Shown in pieces: positions 42,918-55,331 of a DNA stretch of 64,000 nucleotides. Both the position numbers and the translations under genes were made by a program. Origin of the DNA: Bathynomus jamesi (lineage: Eukaryota; Arthropoda; Malacostraca; Isopoda; Cirolanidae); the NCBI GenBank assembly GCA_023014485.1, contig JAJOZX010000924.1:271001-335000 (forward strand), given 5' to 3'. Below the pieces are notes generated by a model. That model was not told the DNA's origin, did not search any database, and saw nothing but the letters and a program-made list of their open reading frames with translations. Position 1 is the stretch's first letter. Every line of letters begins with the position of its first letter.

Positions 42918-44090
42918 CTAAAAGTTACATTTTTCAGTGTTCAATGCCCCTGAAAGACCATAAATTGCATCTTTAATGTTAAATTTTGCTTGGAAATCCT
43001 GCATAGAATAGTTATGATTAACCAATTTTTGAAGAAAACTTGCTCTATAAAAACATTTCATGTTCTGTATTATTTCTTGGTCTATCAGTTGAATGACAAA
43101 TGTTACATTGGCTGGCAGGTAAATGGGGAAAATATTTCCAGAAACAAGCTGAGATTCATGAGGGTTGGCTCTACAATTGTCCAGCAAAAAAATAACTTTA
43201 CTGTCTTCTGGTTTGCCAATATTCTTGAGGTGTGCCTTAACTTTTGGAACAAAATGATGATGAAACCAATCATGAAAAAAGTCCTTGTCCATCCAGATAT
43301 TACTTTGTAACTTATAAATCATTGGTAGATGGGTAAGACCTTTAAATTCTCTTGGTTTATTTAATTTACCAATAACAAGCAATTTTGTTCTATGCATGTC
43401 TAAAGCATTTGCACAAGTTAGGACTGTTAACCTAACACTTTTTCTTTTAAATCCAGATGCAACAGTTTCATTTGAGCGAATTATGGTAGAGGTAGGTAAA
43501 CAATGCCATAATATACCTGTTTCATCAATATTATAAATCTGATCAGGTTTTAATTCATACTCAGAAACTAATGAAGCAAAAATCTCAATATTTTTCAGTT
43601 GCATCATGATCAGTTGACTTTTGCTCAAATGACATATCAAGTCTCCTTATGCCATGATGAAGTTTAAAGCATGTCCAGCATTCAGAAACACACACTTATC
43701 ACTTACTTTCGTGTCATTGTAAAACTGCTTAGCTTTCTTGATTATCATCAGCCCTGAAATTGCAACACCTTGTGACCGTTTCAGTTTAAACCACTCAAAG
43801 TACAGTATTGAATTATTCTAGCAGTTTAAACCACTCAAAGTATAGTATCAAATTATTCTAGCTTGGGTTTATGTAAAGGTTTTCAAGTTTCTATTCCCTT
43901 AGAAGAGTCACTTTCACTATGAAACTTTAACCAATGATCTTTTTGAGCCTTTATATCATAAACTGTTGAAGAACCAACATTGTAATCACGCATGAATATA
44001 TTGCAGTTTTCACTTTTGTGTAAACATTTATAAATTTCAATTTCCTGCTGCAATAGGGTATGTCAATTTTAGGGAGCAAAGTGAAATCGT
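42918..44090 (-). pseudogene. Tigger/pogo (jerky-like) transposase
   Basis: The 240-codon frame 42918-43640 has NIDETGILW (first D), [13 protein letters not shown] (second D), [17 protein letters not shown] (third D), plus [17 protein letters not shown], all Tigger features. The DNA-binding part to about 44090 is in broken frames (FMRDYNVGSSTVYDIKAQK, KRSQGVAISG). A 40-bp tandem duplication (43783-43862) is one frame-breaking lesion. Inverted ends not identified. Confidence 0.82.
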
Positions 44091-44396
44091 TAGATTTTCA
44101 AAGACTGCTGGTGACCAAATGATGCATTTTTATGTGCTAAACTGAAATATGGCTTTAAAATCAAGATTTGACCACTCCTAGCTACTTATATTTGCAATTG
44201 AAGTTTACGAAAAATCAGCAATTTTGGCAAGTATTTTTTTATTGTATATAACTACATTTCACATTGGGTACATTACATACAATTAAAGACATTTTGATTG
44301 TATTTCAATATTAAAACAGAAATATAGATAGGTTTCTTGAAATTTGCCAAGGATGCCATGTCTGCCTTGCTCTTGTTCCTGGACATGAGCTCCCTA

Positions 44397-46600
44397 CTAG
44401 CCACCTGGCCACTGATGTATACCTCCCTCCTCTCTCGTGAGTAAACATGCTGCTTCAGTTGTCATCCTTACACACCTCTCTACTAACTGTGTGTGTGAGG
44501 GCCATGCAGGAACTTCCATTGGTCTATCCAGAAACTCCTGCTCCCTCACCACTGCTGCAATCAAGGTCAGAGGAGGGTCAGTCATGCCAGAGTTCCAGTC
44601 AATAAGCTCCGAGAGTTTGGTGGCATCTGGGTTGATGTCAGGAGTCTTCCTGGGTCTGACACTGCAGTCTCCTACCTGTGTGTCCTCATCTCCTTCACCT
44701 CTGATTTCCAGTATCCTCTTCACTGCCTCCTTCCTCTCCTCCTCCACCTCACTGCACAGCATGGCCTGGAGCACAGCCTCAGTGTGCATACCAGGCTGAT
44801 CTCTTCACTGTAGGCATCACTATTCCTATCACCTCCTCCTTCTGACTTCTGAGCAGCTCCAGCTGGTACAGTACATGCCAGGGACCCTCCACCCAGCTGC
44901 AATTTAACTTGATGTTGAACCAGTTTGGCACGAGACTCCCACTATGAATTCCACAATTATCCTCAGATTCTTCAGGTTCCTACCCTTCAGCCCATGTTTG
45001 GAAATCCACAATCTGCAGAACCTTAGAGCCATGGTGACCCACCTACTGTGACAGACTGGCCCAATCTCCAGGAGAGCTACACTCTGAGGTACCTCTCCCG
45101 ATCTGATGGCAGTAATGATTCTGTAGCCATATGATTGGTCTGTGCTGAGGTCCTTGACTACCTCCTGACTGAGATGGAGTAGAGGAGGACCAACAGTGAT
45201 CCTTGTGAAGTTTGGATTGATCTCCAGCTCAGTGGCAGTGTCTAACATCTTCCCTCAGGGCCCAGACCATTTGTTGTTGCTCAATGTCTTGCCATCCAGT
45301 GCAGTCACCAGGTGTTGAGACTCAGCTCCCCAGTGTGCAAGTCACAGACAATCCACACCAACTTCCTTCTAAGCTTGGCCTCCACATAATGCATTACTCC
45401 TCCCTCCCAGCCAGTATTCACATTAGTACTGTCACCTCATTTGACCAAAAGGGTCTGGTCTGCTCCTCTCTCTCTGTCAGTTTGTCAGTTCACCAGATGA
45501 TCAGCAATGACCTCAGCATGACTTCTCTCCTCTGCAGCTTCCTCTGGTACAAAATGCCACAAATATTTCTCACCTGGTTCATTGCACACTGTGTAGTGTT
45601 CTTCCTTAATGAGGCCAGGAAACGGCCTGTCACTGCCCTCAGCTTCCATCATCACTTTGGTGTCATCTCTTTTCCCATCAAAAATGATACAGGTGATGCC
45701 ATTTTCCCTAATCTCTTCATCAAACTTCTTGACCAGCTCCTTAGTCAGTTTCTCCTGAGCCCTCCTCACCGTGTTGTGGTCAATCACCAGTGCTGTGTCA
45801 AACTCTGTGATAAGACCAGTATCAATCCAAGAAGCAGTGGCAATCTTTGCAGTCTCTCTCAGCCCAGTGTGATGTCTCAAGCTAGCCAGAGCTATGTTGG
45901 TGATATCTTCAGTGTTGTATTTCTTCTTAGCCATAGGCAAGGAAGTTGTCGCAGCCTCTAGTATGAAGTCTTCATCCTCCTCTCTCCTCCCTGCCTCCTC
46001 CAGTATATCTCCAGTCTCCTCCAATTCCATCTCCAGCAGTGACTCCTCCCTCACCTCCTCTTTCTTGGCTGACTCCTCTGCCTTCCTCCTCCTCTTCTCC
46101 TCAGCCTTCCTTCTCTGCTCCTGTCTCTGCAGCACTGCTTCCTGGTCTCAGGGTGATCAGCTAGACCCATCTGGTGTACCCCCCACACTGCCCACCTTTT
46201 CTCTCTGACCTTTAATGAAGGCAACTCCTGCAGCTGCAGTCAATGTGAACCTCACTGTTGCAGACAGGGTTGCACCCAAGCTCACTGCAGCTCCTGATCA
46301 CACAGTGACAGGTCAGGATGTCCACCAATTTGTCCAGTTTCATCATGAACCTATCTTTGACCTCTAGCTTCACATTACCAATGGACACCTTCACTGCCTC
46401 ATCCCACAGCGCCTTCACTTTAGTCCTAATCCTGACATCAGTGTTGATTACAGGTCCTGTGAATAGAGCATTGACCTTTCTCCACTGAGCCAGTAGCCCT
46501 GGAACAATGCTGTTGTTAATCAGGTCATTAACTGGGTAATTCCTCCTGTCTTCCTCACTCATCTCTCTCCTCAACAAACCATACCTCAGCAGGGGGAAGT
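44397..46600 (-). pseudogene. X3 family transposase-like gene, mildly degraded
   Basis: Five consecutive minus-strand frames. 46212-46577: LAQWRKVNALFTGPVI and a Cys-rich KLDKLVDILTCHCVIRSC, VHIDCSC. 45485-46135: charged coiled region, then YNTEDITNIALASLRHHTGL, ALVIDHNTVRRAQEK, GITCIIFDGKRDDTKV (candidate D) and EEHYTVCNEPGEKYLWHF. 45249-45460 in shifted frames: GDSTNVNTGWEGGVMHYVEA (second D) and VCDLHTGELSL (C-x2-H). 44904-45248: VVKDLSTDQSYGYRI, GPVCHSRWVTMALRF. 44397-44789: HTEAVLQAMLCSEVEEER and LVERCVRMTTEAACL. It resembles anonymous multicopy proteins of arthropods and cnidarians; function unassigned. Only about five lesions over 730 codons. The motif block around the second D matches X2. 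Confidence 0.62.
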
Positions 46601-46619
46601 TCCCTCCCAGTCCCCACCA

Positions 46620-48030
46620 AATGACTTCGGTGACAACTTGATTTGCTTTGGGTTCTGATTTCTTTCTGACTCAATTGACTCATCCTGTGGACCTGTGAGC
46701 AAAAGAAATGTCATTGAAATTTGGATAGGCCTACTGATTATGCTTACATGAAATTAAGTTGTGAAATTCTTAATATCTTCCTATAAGCTCAGATAAAAGG
46801 TTGCGTTGTTATAGGTCCAAGACTTAATTATTCAAAGTAATGACAATTTCATATATCTATCACATCAAAATATACAGAAAGTTTGGGTTACACACAACAT
46901 TTCAAATAATTTGAATTACACAATATTTACATTACAAAGTAATCAAAATTGTCAAAAAGAAGGGAAAACATGCATTCACAATCAAAACTCCAGCATTTGT
47001 GACTATGTGAAACTTAGAAACCATACTGCACACCAAAAATAACCAAAGTTGACCACACATATCAATGGCACATTGATATATGATGCTACAGTCATATTTA
47101 GGTTATATTTCAAACCTTTATGGTCAAATATAAGTAGGAAAATGGCTTTTTTAAACAACACTAAAGATACTTCTAAGTTTGCTGGATAATGACATCATTT
47201 GAGAATTAGTAGTTTTTGAATTGTTGACTTTACTAAAACTGACACACCCTACTGCTACAATATCAACACCACTCTTACTTTTATTTTTCCTCTTCCATGA
47301 AGCAGCTGGTGGAGCTTAGAAACAGTGGCACCACCAAATGTCTGAAGTTTGCTGCTGGTTAGCAACAAAATAATGCTACTGACTAAGGTTTACAAAATTA
47401 AGGGGCATTTTTTAAAATGCCAGTTTCTGAAGAATTCCAGTTTGTAAGGTTCTAGATAACACAGAATTTACTGTATTTTGTTTTGAGAGAAAATTAAAAG
47501 AGGTTAAAAGAATTTGAAAGAATAATTTCATTATGATTATTATAATTTAACTTTATCATCATTAAGTTCAATTCTTTTGGGAATTGAACTTAATGATAAA
47601 TTGGACTCAAAGAACTTGAATTTAAGATAATATTATTGCTCTCAAACTTTATAAACTATTGAAAAGATATTTTCAATTCAACAACTTATACAAATTGTGC
47701 AAGTGAATTACAAAGATTTAGAATTCTGCCCAAGAGATGCCATATGAGCAAAACTTAGTAAAACTTGTATTACCCTACTACTAAATTGAAAAATTTGACG
47801 AGTGAAAATGAATATTTGTGAAGTTATTTTTAGTTTATTATTACACTGTATAAATATAGTTATATACTGTACAACCAACCATAATATATATACATAGGAT
47901 GCAACACTCATTTTATAACCATTCCCTCCAGACCCAAGATTATTACAGACAGATGATGTTTGCCAATTCAAATAGACAAATTTTAAATTAATACCAAATC
48001 ATCATGTTCAGTTTGACCACAACTACATCA
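46620..48030. other. no gene recognised
   Basis: AT-rich. A short imperfect hairpin at about 47552-47600 (ATTAAGTTCAATTC and its inverse). No coding motif. Confidence 0.45.
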
Positions 48031-48035
48031 TCTGG

Positions 48036-48110
48036 ACACAGGATGGTCTCCCATCCAACTACTACCCAGACAACAATGCTGCTTAACTTTGTTGATCTAT
48101 GGGAAGTAGT
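48036..48110 (-). ncRNA. 5S rRNA-derived sequence (SINE3 head or 5S pseudogene)
   Basis: Minus strand reads GATCAACAAAGTTAAGCAGC (5S box A region), then TAGTAGTTGGATGGGAGACC (box C). This is roughly nt 40-100 of 5S rRNA including the internal pol III promoter; the 5' third and the terminal stem are not recognisable, so it is not a working 5S gene. Confidence 0.7.
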
Positions 48111-48712
48111 AGTGTAACAATGATTACAACATAGTCCTACATGTAGTACAACAACTTTAAAAGAAAAATAAGAAGAAACTATGGGATATAAATGATCAGA
48201 GAGGACTTAAAATTTTCATAAAGCAAGATTTAGGATTGAACAAACTGATCAAAGCAGGATGTTCTAACTATGAAATTCCTTATCAGCAGTATTTCAGTAA
48301 GAAGATAATACCAGAAACAAACAGCAGTCTCCTTAGCATAATCTTGTTACAAAGGCTCAACATTTACCATAAACAAGTGATATATGGATTGCGAGTACAG
48401 TTGCCTTTTTTGAGTTTAATGGTCTCTAGTTGATAGAGTTTAAACAGTAAGCAGTCCTTACAGTTATCCTACTCCCTGAAGCTCTCAGTGAACACAATGT
48501 AAGTGAATGAATATAAAAAACTTTAGAAGAGGTCAGTAATCCTGCTAGCAAAGTTCATCTTGTAGTAAAAAAAATGGAAAAAATGTGGTAGTCAGAGTAT
48601 GAGAAAATGGCCTGCAATCTTTATCCTGTTTCATTCATACCCTACAACAGTGTATTATGATTCAAGTTTTGAACAAATGTTTTGTAAAAGATATTTCCAT
48701 ATGTAGGAATAT
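48111..48712. other. no gene recognised
   Basis: Spacer between the 5S-like sequence and the outer Tigger element; could be the tail of a 5S-derived SINE but no match in this window. Confidence 0.35.
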
Positions 48713-48973
48713 AGTAAGTCCTCTATTTACATGATAGATGCATTAATGGAAACCAGCATTTATATCAAAAGTGTAAAAATAAAATCCCATTTTCCCCCAG
48801 AGATAATGTATCATAGGAAGTGTGTTCAGCCTAAGAAATTTTAACTATATTGCTGTATACAAGAATTATATAGAACATAATGCTTATTATACACATACAT
48901 TAATAATAGAATATAAAATACATTATGTAATTTTGTACATACTGTATTTACTGGAGATGGATCCAAAGACTGC

Positions 48974-50280
48974 TTAAAGTAGAACCTCATCCTTCTTGGG
49001 GCTCCTCCTTGGTGAAACTGAGGTTGATGATGAGGTTGAAAGTGGGCTCTGAGGTGTTGCAGGAATTCTTTCAACCTTTTTGAAGTAGGTAAACAGTGAT
49101 GTCTGTCTAGCCCTCTCCTCTTTTTCTTGGTACAACTCCCTGTAGCAGTGACTGAGATTTTCCACACCCCTGCCAAATCCACATCTCTGCTCCATGTTGG
49201 GGTCATTCTCTACTGCAATTTCCTTTGTTGCATTGAGGTGTGAGAATAAATCTGACAGTTGTTCGGTGGGTAGCTGCTTACAGGGTGGCAATGTTACTAC
49301 TTCAACTTCTTCCTCCTCTGCTTGTTCTTGCTGCAGCTGTACCAACTCTTCATTTGACGAATCTTCTAAATGAGCCTCCTACAATCCTGCACATCATCCT
49401 CATCAAAGCCAGCATCCTTGGCAAGACCAACAATTTCTTGTTGGATTTCTGGCACTGACTTCTCAAAACCCTGGAGTCATTTACACATTCCAGTCAAATC
49501 TGCTTCCATACACCATTCATGGTTGCAGAAGTCACTTCATCTCATGATAGGCTGATGTTGTCAACTGCTGCCTTGTGATTGTTGGCTATCACCATCTGTT
49601 TCATTGATGAACTGGCCCATGGTCCTGCATATGTAATAAGCCTTGATCCATGGGCGGAGCAAAGATGTGGTGTTTGGTGGCAAGAAAAAACATAAATGTT
49701 AGGAAAAGGATCTTCCAGGGGCACTGTCCAGCAATAGCAATGCTTTGTCAGCCAGGTTGCTTTTGCCACAATATTCCTTGACAAAAGCAGCAAAATATCC
49801 AGTGAACCACTCTGTAAAAGTTGCCATAGTGACCCATGCCTTCTTATTGGCCCTCCAACTAACAGGCAGATTGTCCTTGCTGAAGCCTCTTAGAACCCTG
49901 GTATTCTCTGAATGGTATACTAATAAGGGCTTCAACTTTGCATCTCCTGCAGCATTGCCACCCAAAAGAAGTGTCAGGTGATCTTTGGCAGCTTTGAAGC
50001 CTGAAAGCTGTCATTTCTTCTCTGGAAATATACGTTTGAGATGGCATCCATTTCCAGTAGAGCCCAGTCTCATCAACATTAAACACTTGCTGGGGTGTAA
50101 TTACCTTCATCTAATAATGCTTTAAGATGGGCAGGGTAATGGGTAGCTGCCTGAGTCAGCACTAGTAGCCTCTCCGTCACCTTGATGTTATGGAGGCTAC
50201 TATGGCATTTAAACTGCTGAAACCAGCCTCTACTGGCTGTAATTGTCTGTGCACTTAAGGACTCTCAATTCTCAGTCTTT
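48974..50280 (-). pseudogene. Tigger-2 transposase, central and C-terminal parts
   Basis: SLHNIKVTERLLVLTQAA, YTPQQVFNVDETGLYWKWMP (first D), SYISREE-like text, GGNAAGDAKLKPLLVYHSEN, WVTMATFTEWF, DKALLLLDSAPG (second D, normally DNAPGH) and a C-terminal Asp/Glu-rich tail with FTYFKKVERIPATPQSP. Several frameshifts; the DNA-binding domains are absent. Confidence 0.78.
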
Positions 50281-52482
50281 GAGTCCTGGAATAAAAATGA
50301 AAATTGTAATGCACAGTACATTTTTCATGTGAGAAAATGGTGCAGCAACACAAACTGACTGACACACTGCACACTGACAGGGTAATAGTGTGGCACTGAA
50401 GAATGCCTGTACATATTATTTACATATACATGAGCACAAATGATTCCACCAGCCGATTGGTCATTCATTAAATCATGTAAGTACAGTAGACTCGCAACTT
50501 ACATGGGGGTTACGTTCCTGGGACCCCATGTAAAGCCAAAAAATGCGTAAAGTCAGGAACCAAAAAAAATCCCCTAAATCACCCTTAAATCACTATATAT
50601 TCTAACTGTGTTTATGTACATATACACTATAACATACCTGTACAATTATGAATGATGAGCTTATGGAGATGGACGTTTCTGGTTGTTGTTGTTTTGAGCT
50701 TATTCATCCCCTTTCCACGTCACTGTGGGGGGATCACCAAGCTCAGATAATGATGCAGGGGAGTATGTGGGCAGCTCAAGGTCACTGCGAGAAGTTGAGG
50801 GCATTGGCTGATCTGCTGATGATGTTGATGTTTTCTTCAAGAACATGGTGATGGGAAGCTGTCGTTTTTGTTTCTTAAGCTGCTGGACATATTATTATAT
50901 TGAGCCATAAGGCTTGTAAGACGTTGTGAGAAGTTGATGCTGCGCTCCATAGAGTGGTCATACTCACACACTAAGTTTTTCAAGTGCTCAGCCAGCTGAA
51001 ACAATTCACTAAACTTGCACATATCCCAACATACTGACTCTTCTTGTTCTTCATCACCGCCGTCGCCACCTTCTTCATCCGCTCTATTTCCTCCAACTTG
51101 GCATCAGTCAGAGTTTCCCTGTGCCCTTCAATGAACTCCTCAATTTCCTACTCAACCATGTCTTCAAACCCATCACCGCCTACAGCCCTGGCCACTTTCA
51201 TGATGTCCTTTACTTCAGAGTCGATCGTAGGGAATCCTTTGAAGTCACGCACACAGTCACTCCACAGTGCCCACCAACAAGAATTAACTGACTCTGGTTT
51301 CAGTGCATCCATGGCCACCTTCACAAAAGTGATGCAATTGGCAATGCTGATTTCCTTCCAGCATGCCATAACACTCTTGTTAGTGCCATCCTCCATGGCA
51401 GTGTGAATGTGGACGAAGGTGAGATGTGTGTACGCTGCCTTAAAGAACCGAATCACGCCCTGGTCAAGAGGCTGGAGGATGAAGGTGGAGTTGGGTGGAA
51501 GGAATACTACCTCGACATCGTTGTGTACGAATTTTATGGCACCCAGGTGGCCTGGTGCATTGTCAATGACCAGCAGCACCTTGAAAGGCAGGCCCAGCTT
51601 CTCTAGGTAGCTCTTTACCTCATGGATAAAACATTTGTGGAACCACTCAAGGAAAACCATTGCTGTCACCCAGGCTTTCTTGTTTGACTGCCAGAAGAGA
51701 GGGAGGAGATTCTTATTTTTTCTCTTCAGAGCACGAGGGTTGGCAAACCTATAAATCAAGCCTGGCTTTATCATATGGCCTGCTGCATTGCCATGCTGCA
51801 GGAGGGTGACACAGTCCTTCCACAGCCTTGAGCCCAGGGGCCTGCTTCTCAGACTTGGAAATGTAGGTTCTGGTTGGCATTTTCTTCCAAAACAAACCTG
51901 TTTCATCAGCGTTGAAGACCTGCTCTGGAAGATATCCATTTTCCTCAACCTATTGCCTGAATTCTTCTGGGAACACACATGCAGCTGCCTTGTCTGCCAA
52001 TGCCGATTCGCCAGTGATTTTAATATTCTTCATGTTGAAATGCTTCCTGACACTGTTGAGCCAACCTGCACTGGCTTTAAAATTCTTCTCAGAGCTGGTG
52101 GATGCTTCGCCCTCAGGAACCTCAGATTTAAACTGTGCATAAAGACTCAGTGCCTTCTCCCTGAGCACATTGCCATTGATGGGGACAAGTTTCTGGTTCA
52201 TATCCTCCACCCAGATGTTTAATGCCTTCTCCACCTTCACTAGAGTTATGTCTCTAACCTGGCTAGTCACCTTAGCAGCAGTAAATGAGGCACTTGTAGA
52301 CACAGTTTCACAAATTTCCCTCTCTCGAATCTTGATGTATCTCACGCTTGATTCATTTCACCCGTACCTCCGTACCACTGTGGCGATCAACATGCCACCT
52401 TTTAATAAGTCTAACATGGCCACTTTTTCTTCCAGGGTCATCACAGAGCATTGTTTCTTCGCTGGAGGACCAGAGGCAGAGG

Positions 52483-53298
52483 GGTCATTCTCTGTCAGAT
52501 CAACCAAAAAAAATTGAAATTAACACCCTCATCTCTCATATTTTGCTGAAATTTGGTTTATAGGGAGGTTGTGAGCCTTGAATCCATTTCTGAAATTATA
52601 AGGTCAATCCGACCAACGGTTCAAGAGATATGACCTCGGGCAATTTGAGGTCACTCGCGAGGTTACTAACATTTGGCGAGCCATAACTTGGGTAATAATT
52701 GTCATAATTATATAAAAGTATATATATTTAGAATCAGAAAATGACAAGGAATCCAAATATGTAAGTTTTAGAACTCTAGGTTGAAAAAAAAAAAAGTTAC
52801 ACTGTAACCAAAATTTGAGGTCACGATTTGACCTCTGGGGTATCAAATGAGAATTTTTTTTTTAAATGTAAAAAATGAAGGCATAGGCATTGGCTATTAG
52901 AATCAGCAAAAAAAAGTTTGTTTATGTTAGTATTTTTCATGTAACTAACATATAAGTGAACACCATATTCATAAGTTGTGCGTCAATTATACCTATTTTT
53001 TCACACAAGCTCATAATTTGACCTATAGAAATTAAAATTACATTTTTTATAGATATAAAAAACAAAGTCAGAGTTCTTGACTAATAGAAACAATCATAAA
53101 AAGTTTGTTTATGTTGGTACTTTTCGTGTAACTAACTTATAAGTGAACACCATATTTATAAATTACTTGTCATTTCAAGGAATTTTTATATCTTAGCTAT
53201 CAATTTGACCTCAAGCTCCAAGAATTTAATAAAAATTGTATTTCACTGCTAATCTACACTGGCAATAATAGTTATAATAGTGAAAGGGGAAGACTAAG
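52483..53298. repeat. left terminal inverted repeat of X1
   Basis: Matches the inverse of 56886-57534 through its inner edge (TAGTGAAAGGGGAAGAC). Contains a tandem duplication: AAAAGTTTGTTTATGTT occurs twice about 190 bp apart. Confidence 0.88.
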
Positions 53299-54577
53299 CT
53301 CACATGTAGCCTAAACAAACCTGTTGAAACATGTTGCTACTTGTCTAAGTGCAGAATCAACACAGATAGTTGCAAAATTCCTTGTCTACAGGTTAGTACA
53401 GTTCCAGCCAGCACTGTGGGTGGCTGGTGGGTATGGTGTTTTAATGAGCCTCAGAGACTATCAAGGCCTAAAATATTAAGTGTGTATAGCTATATTTTCT
53501 AAAAAATATATATTACCTAATTGTAAATCCTATATCTTTACAGATCAAAATACAATGGTTTGGCACTTGAAATACTGCCAGGACCCTATTCAAAAATACA
53601 AGAAACGCATAACAATCAATCTTAGAAAAGTGACTGATGTACTTGTTGAAAAATGTGCTGGAAGAGTGAAAAAAGACTCATTGTTGTGTGTGAACTGCTG
53701 GACACTGATAATGAAAAACCCCACTATACTTAGTACCACTGAAAACGAGTCTGAGCAGGATTCAAATGAATCATCTACTATCAGTGGCTTGAGTAACATC
53801 TCTTCAATTCAAGATCTGGACAATGACAGTGATTGCTTGATAAAGGAAAATCCTTCAACTTCAGTTGAACCAGTTCTAGCATTTCTGGACCAAACACCAG
53901 TTAAAAAAAGTAAGTAATAAATTAATATAATAACTTATACTTTACTACAAGGTCTGTTTGATCTACTATATAGCATTTAAGGTACTATAATTAATATTTA
54001 ATTACTAATATTCAGGTGTGTGAAACCTTTTTTTCTGTTCTTTTCAGAAGGGCTGTCATTAAGCCAGAAAAAGCGCAAGGCTCATGGTAAGCTATCATCT
54101 GCTCAGAAACACCTGAAGGAGAGGCTAGAACTCAGTTATGGTGTTCAAATTACCGAGGAGGTAAGTGATACTTCAAAACCTGAAACTAAATCTGAAAAAC
54201 ATCTAGACAAATTAATGAATGAATTGAAACAGTCATTCCTGGAGAGCAAATGTCACCATCACAAACTACAAATATTGACACACTCACCATACACAATTGA
54301 AAAAACAGCTAGTTTCTTTCAAACTACAACATACATGGTGAAAAGAAGCCATTCACTTAAATCAGAACATGGAATCCTTCCGAAGATTCCACTAATGAGC
54401 AAAGGAAAAGTGATATCTGAAGAACACAAAGATATAGTTAGAAGATTCTATGAGTCAGAAGAGGTTAGTCGTATGTGTCCTGGCCAAAAGGATTGCGTGA
54501 AAGTTATCAGTGCTGAAGGTGCAATGAAGGTGCAAAAACGATTGGTCCTCGGGAATTTAAGAGAGATGTTTGAACTA

Positions 54578-55331
54578 CAGGGTGGGCCGTAAGTTTCCAT
54601 ACATAGGAAAAATTAAGCGTTTGTTTTTATGTTTCAGATACCCTAAGAATATGCGTTTGACGTAAGATCTTGTTTACTGATGAAGCAAATTTTTACGTCA
54701 ATGGAGAGGTTAATCGGCAAAACATACGTTATTCGAGTAATGCTAACCCTAACTGGCTGAGTCCGACGAAGATGCAAGGTGCCGGTAAAGTGATGGTGTG
54801 GGGATATGGGGTGACAGAATTATTGGACCAATTTTTGTCAGTGGAAATCTTAATGCCGAAAGGTATCTTAACATGTTGCAAGAAGAGATTTTCCCATCCC
54901 TGCTAAACGAGGAAGGTAACTTCCCAGTTTACTTCCATCAAGATGGAGCTCCACCTCATTATGGTCTTCACGTGCGTCGGTATTTGGATCAGCAGTTTCC
55001 GGATGCTTGGATTGGTCGGCGTGGTCCTGTGGAGTGGCCTCCCAGATCCTCAGATCTCACCCCCCTTGATTTCTATCTTTGGGGGCACTTGAAGGCCATG
55101 GTGTATCAGGAAAAGATACGAGACATAAATCATCTAAAGGAACGTATCACCAATGCCATTACAAGCATAACGTCAACTGTGCTAATGCGTGTTCATCAAC
55201 AGTGGGGAACACGTATTGAAATGTGTTTTCAAAACAATGGCAACCATGTAGAGCATATTATATAAATAAAAATGGTTGTCCATAAAAAAATGTTTATTTT
55301 TCCTATGTATGGAAACTTACGGCCCACCCTG
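54578..55331 (+). mobile_element. mariner element inserted in the X1 gene
   Basis: Ends CAGGGTGGGCCGTAAGTTTC and inverse, flanked by TA (54576-54577, 55332-55333). 754 bp, 5' half deleted. Confidence 0.92.
54670..55265 (+). pseudogene. mariner transposase, catalytic part
   Basis: FTDEANFYVNGEVNRQN (first D), KVMVWG, then a frameshift near 54810; IIGPIFVSGNLNAERYL, FHQDGAPPHYGLHVRRYL (second D), WPPRSSDLTPLDFYLWGHLK (third D) and a C-terminus. The DNA-binding region is missing. Same mariner family as the 39.3-kb remnant. Confidence 0.85.

Noticed and set aside
45284..46208. Plus-strand frames of 104-225 codons rich in Ser/Leu
   Set aside because: Antisense to X3; their composition is the mirror of its acidic and Lys-rich stretch.
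50648..52517. Plus-strand frames opposite the Tigger-1 transposase
   Set aside because: Shadows of the minus-strand transposase, which has clear family motifs.
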